From: an uncultured Eubacteriales bacterium
GTDB taxonomy: Bacteria > Bacillota > Clostridia > Oscillospirales > CAG-272
Assembly: GCA_949299535.1 (NCBI GenBank)
Contig: CASGAQ010000010.1
Coordinates: 1-44,016 of the forward strand
DNA: 44,016 nucleotides
Reading direction: 5' to 3'
Below, in pieces: positions 42,459 to 44,016 of the stretch (its first letter is position 1; each line of letters opens with the position of its first letter). The notes beneath the pieces are model-generated. The model ran no database searches and had not been told where the DNA came from. It was given only the letters and a program-made list of their open reading frames with translations. The translations under genes and the position numbers were made by a program.

Positions 42459-43300
42459 CTTTTGTAGGCGGCGACGAGCGTATGCTTTTTGCCGCGGGCG
42501 CATTTGCGGAAAACGGATATGACGTCAGCGTTTGCGGTTTTGATATATCTGTTGGCGAGTACGGCAGAATAGACGGAGAAACCGATCTCAGAAATGCTCT
42601 TGAAGGTGCTCGGCATGTGGTATTGCCTTTGCCTTACAGCCGCGACGGAGAGAATATAAATACGCCGTTTTCCAAGGAAAAAATCAAAATAAGTGAGATA
42701 TTGGCTCAAACTGACGAAAGTTCATATATATACGGCGGTATGTTCAACGAAAAAATTTTGAAAAGGGAACATACTCTGGATTATTATTCGCGCGAGGATT
42801 TTGCCGTGCTGAACGCGGTGCCGACGGCGGAGAGCGCGGTGAAGCTCGCGCTTGAAGAAACGAAACGTTCGATTTGCGGTATGAATGTCGCCGTATTGGG
42901 ATTTGGAAGAGTCGGAAAAATTTTGGCTAAAACTCTTGTCTCACTCGGAGCTGATGTCACAGTCTTTGCCAGAAGCGCCGAAGCGCGCGCCTGGGCGAAA
43001 ATTTTTTTCTGCCGTCCGCTTGCTTTTTCCGAGCTTTATGAACATATCGGGGAGTTTTCATGCATATTTAATACGGTGCCCGCCCGCGTTATATCAGATC
43101 GGGAGCTTGAACATATAAGGCGCGGAACGGTCATCATAGAGCTTGCGTCTGCGCCTTACGGAGCGGACGCGGAGGCAGTATCCGCAGCAGGTGCGCGTTT
43201 TTGTCAGGCATCTTCGCTTCCCGGCAGGATAACGCCGAAGACTGCCGGTAACATCATATACGAAACGCTTAAAGAAATCATAGAGGAGGAGAAAAAATGA
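42455..43300 (+). CDS. dpaA: Dipicolinate synthase subunit A (SpoVFA)
   Basis: A 281-residue (as read) NAD(P)-dependent subunit of dipicolinate synthase, which makes the spore-core compound dipicolinic acid in the mother cell from a lysine-pathway intermediate. It starts MTFVGGDERMLFAAGAFAEN, contains a Rossmann motif VAVLGFGRVGKILAKTLVSL and ends with CQASSLPGRITPKTAGNIIY, all typical. The ATG at 42455 lacks a well-placed ribosome site; AAAGGAG serves an ATG 17 bases earlier in another frame. The family usually has about six more residues before the GGD motif. It overlaps dpaB by four bases (ATGA). Confidence 0.93.
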   Translation: MTFVGGDERMLFAAGAFAENGYDVSVCGFDISVGEYGRIDGETDLRNALEGARHVVLPLPYSRDGENINTPFSKEKIKISEILAQTDESSYIYGGMFNEKILKREHTLDYYSREDFAVLNAVPTAESAVKLALEETKRSICGMNVAVLGFGRVGKILAKTLVSLGADVTVFARSAEARAWAKIFFCRPLAFSELYEHIGEFSCIFNTVPARVISDRELEHIRRGTVIIELASAPYGADAEAVSAAGARFCQASSLPGRITPKTAGNIIYETLKEIIEEEKK

Positions 43301-43860
43301 TAGGATATGCATTTTGCGGCTCATTCTGCACGATAGCAAGATCCATGAAAGTCCTTTCCGAACTTGTAGCGGAGGGAAATGAGATACAGCCGATAATGAG
43401 CGAAACGGTCTATTCGACAGACACTCGTTTTGCCGCCGCTAAAGACGTTGCGGAGGAAGCAGAACGAATATGCGGAAGACCGGTTATACATACGATCGTT
43501 GACGCGGAACCTATAGGACCAAAAGAAAGCCTTGATATGCTGGTCATCGCCCCGTGTACGGGAAATACGCTTGCAAAGCTTGCAAACGGCATAACCGATA
43601 CCGCCGTTACGATGGCGGCAAAGGCTCAGCTGCGTACGGGAAAACCCGTGGTTATCGCTCTTGCAAGCAATGACGCTCTTTCCGCGAATCTTCAAAACAT
43701 AGCGAAGATGAGCGTTCGCAAAAATGTATTTTTCGTGCCGATGTATCAAGACGATACAGAAAAAAAGCCGAACTCCCTTGTATGCGACTTCGGAGAATTG
43801 AAATCCACGATGGTGGCCGCGTTTGCTGGCAGACAGATACAGCCGTTCTGGAAAACGTGA
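43297..43860 (+). CDS. dpaB: Dipicolinate synthase subunit B (SpoVFB)
   Basis: A 187-residue flavoprotein-fold subunit. Family marks are GYAFCGSFCTIARSMKVLSE at the start, the conserved IHTIVDAEPIGPKESLDMLV and IAPCTGNTLAKLANGITDTA, then LASNDALSANLQNIAKM. Together with DpaA it forms dipicolinate synthase. The start shares ATGA with dpaA, so the two are translationally coupled. I see no clear terminator before the IS-like sequence at the right edge. Confidence 0.95.
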   Translation: MIGYAFCGSFCTIARSMKVLSELVAEGNEIQPIMSETVYSTDTRFAAAKDVAEEAERICGRPVIHTIVDAEPIGPKESLDMLVIAPCTGNTLAKLANGITDTAVTMAAKAQLRTGKPVVIALASNDALSANLQNIAKMSVRKNVFFVPMYQDDTEKKPNSLVCDFGELKSTMVAAFAGRQIQPFWKT

Positions 43861-43926
43861 GAGCGGCGAATAGAGCGAATGATGTATTAAAATATATTAA
43901 AAAAGCGGTGCTTGCTTTGATATAAT

Positions 43927-43981
43927 CCCCTTAGAGTAGACACTTGAAAAAACAAAAATTTTTCAAGACTACTTTAAGGGG
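43927..43981. repeat. Large imperfect palindrome in front of the transposase start
   Basis: Nested arms: CCCCTTA (43927-43933) with TAAGGGG (43975-43981), AGTAG (43935-43939) with CTACT (43969-43973), and CTTGAAAAA (43943-43951) with TTTTTCAAG (43959-43967). Such a hairpin near an IS end can block transcription entering from outside. Confidence 0.8.
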
Positions 43982-43990
43982 GTTATTTTT

Positions 43991-44016
43991 ATGCAAAGAC
44001 GATCACACAAGAACAA
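43991..44016 (+). CDS. Start of a probable transposase gene (3' partial)
   Basis: Only eight codons are in the window: MQRRSHKN, after an AAGGGGG ribosome site. The very basic start, the palindrome before it and the sequence TTAGAGTAGACACTTGAAAA upstream look like the left end of an IS3-type element in gut Clostridia. The rest lies beyond the window, so the call is tentative. Confidence 0.4.

Overview
The window looks like a piece of chromosome from an anaerobic, spore-forming Firmicute of class Clostridia, probably an uncultured gut lineage. The support is the sporulation genes spoIIID and dpaA/dpaB, a Thr T-box in front of thrS, strong AGGAGG ribosome binding sites with several TTG starts, and the gene order rpmH-rnpA-yidD-yidC-jag-mnmE. 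The order or family cannot be fixed from sequence reading alone.

Layout. 1-2.3 kb: tail of a wall or surface protein with a Listeria-Bacteroides repeat, then a serine hydrolase of the beta-lactamase fold. 2.3-5.5 kb: spoIIID, the CCA-adding enzyme, and an ECF-type sigma factor coupled to a membrane partner gene that carries two compensating frameshifts. 5.6-9.0 kb: GntR(YtrA)-ABC ATPase-permease operon with a near-perfect promoter and operator. 9.0-12.5 kb: two lipoproteins sharing a C-terminal LamG-like domain, one of them a metallophosphoesterase. 12.8-15.1 kb: Thr T-box and thrS. 15.1-19.7 kb: minus-strand oriC-type cluster mnmE, jag, yidC, yidD, rnpA, rpmH, without dnaA beside it. 20-22.8 kb: cell-wall amidase, ROK glucokinase, and a DUF421/DUF4363 pair. 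22.9-27.1 kb: hprK, yybS, gdpP. 27.2-29.4 kb: tRNA-Pro, an XRE regulator and a scar of an integrative element (parB 3' end plus a small gene). 29.4-31.6 kb: AraC regulator divergent from a fucose/arabinose isomerase-like gene. 31.9-39.8 kb: housekeeping genes obgE-ligA, a DUF3006 gene, phosphomannomutase, yebC, argS. 40-44 kb: orphan oligopeptide-binding lipoprotein, an intergenic repeat element bracketed by a duplicated palindrome, dpaA-dpaB, and the start of a probable IS element at the right edge.

How the genes relate. Most are core functions: tRNA maturation and charging (cca, thrS, argS, mnmE, rnpA), membrane insertion (yidC, yidD, jag), carbon control (hprK, glucokinase, phosphomannomutase), c-di-AMP turnover (gdpP) and spore formation (spoIIID, dpaAB, possibly the amidase). 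Accessory parts are the GntR-ABC operon, the sigma pair, the LamG lipoproteins and the 27.2-31.6 kb segment.

No clear undescribed multi-gene system was found. The most useful oddities are the doubly frameshifted sigma-partner gene, the uncertain dpaA start, the palindrome-bracketed intergenic element, the element scar near tRNA-Pro, and the paired LamG lipoproteins. Two genes with single-base problems also raise the possibility of residual indel errors in the assembly.
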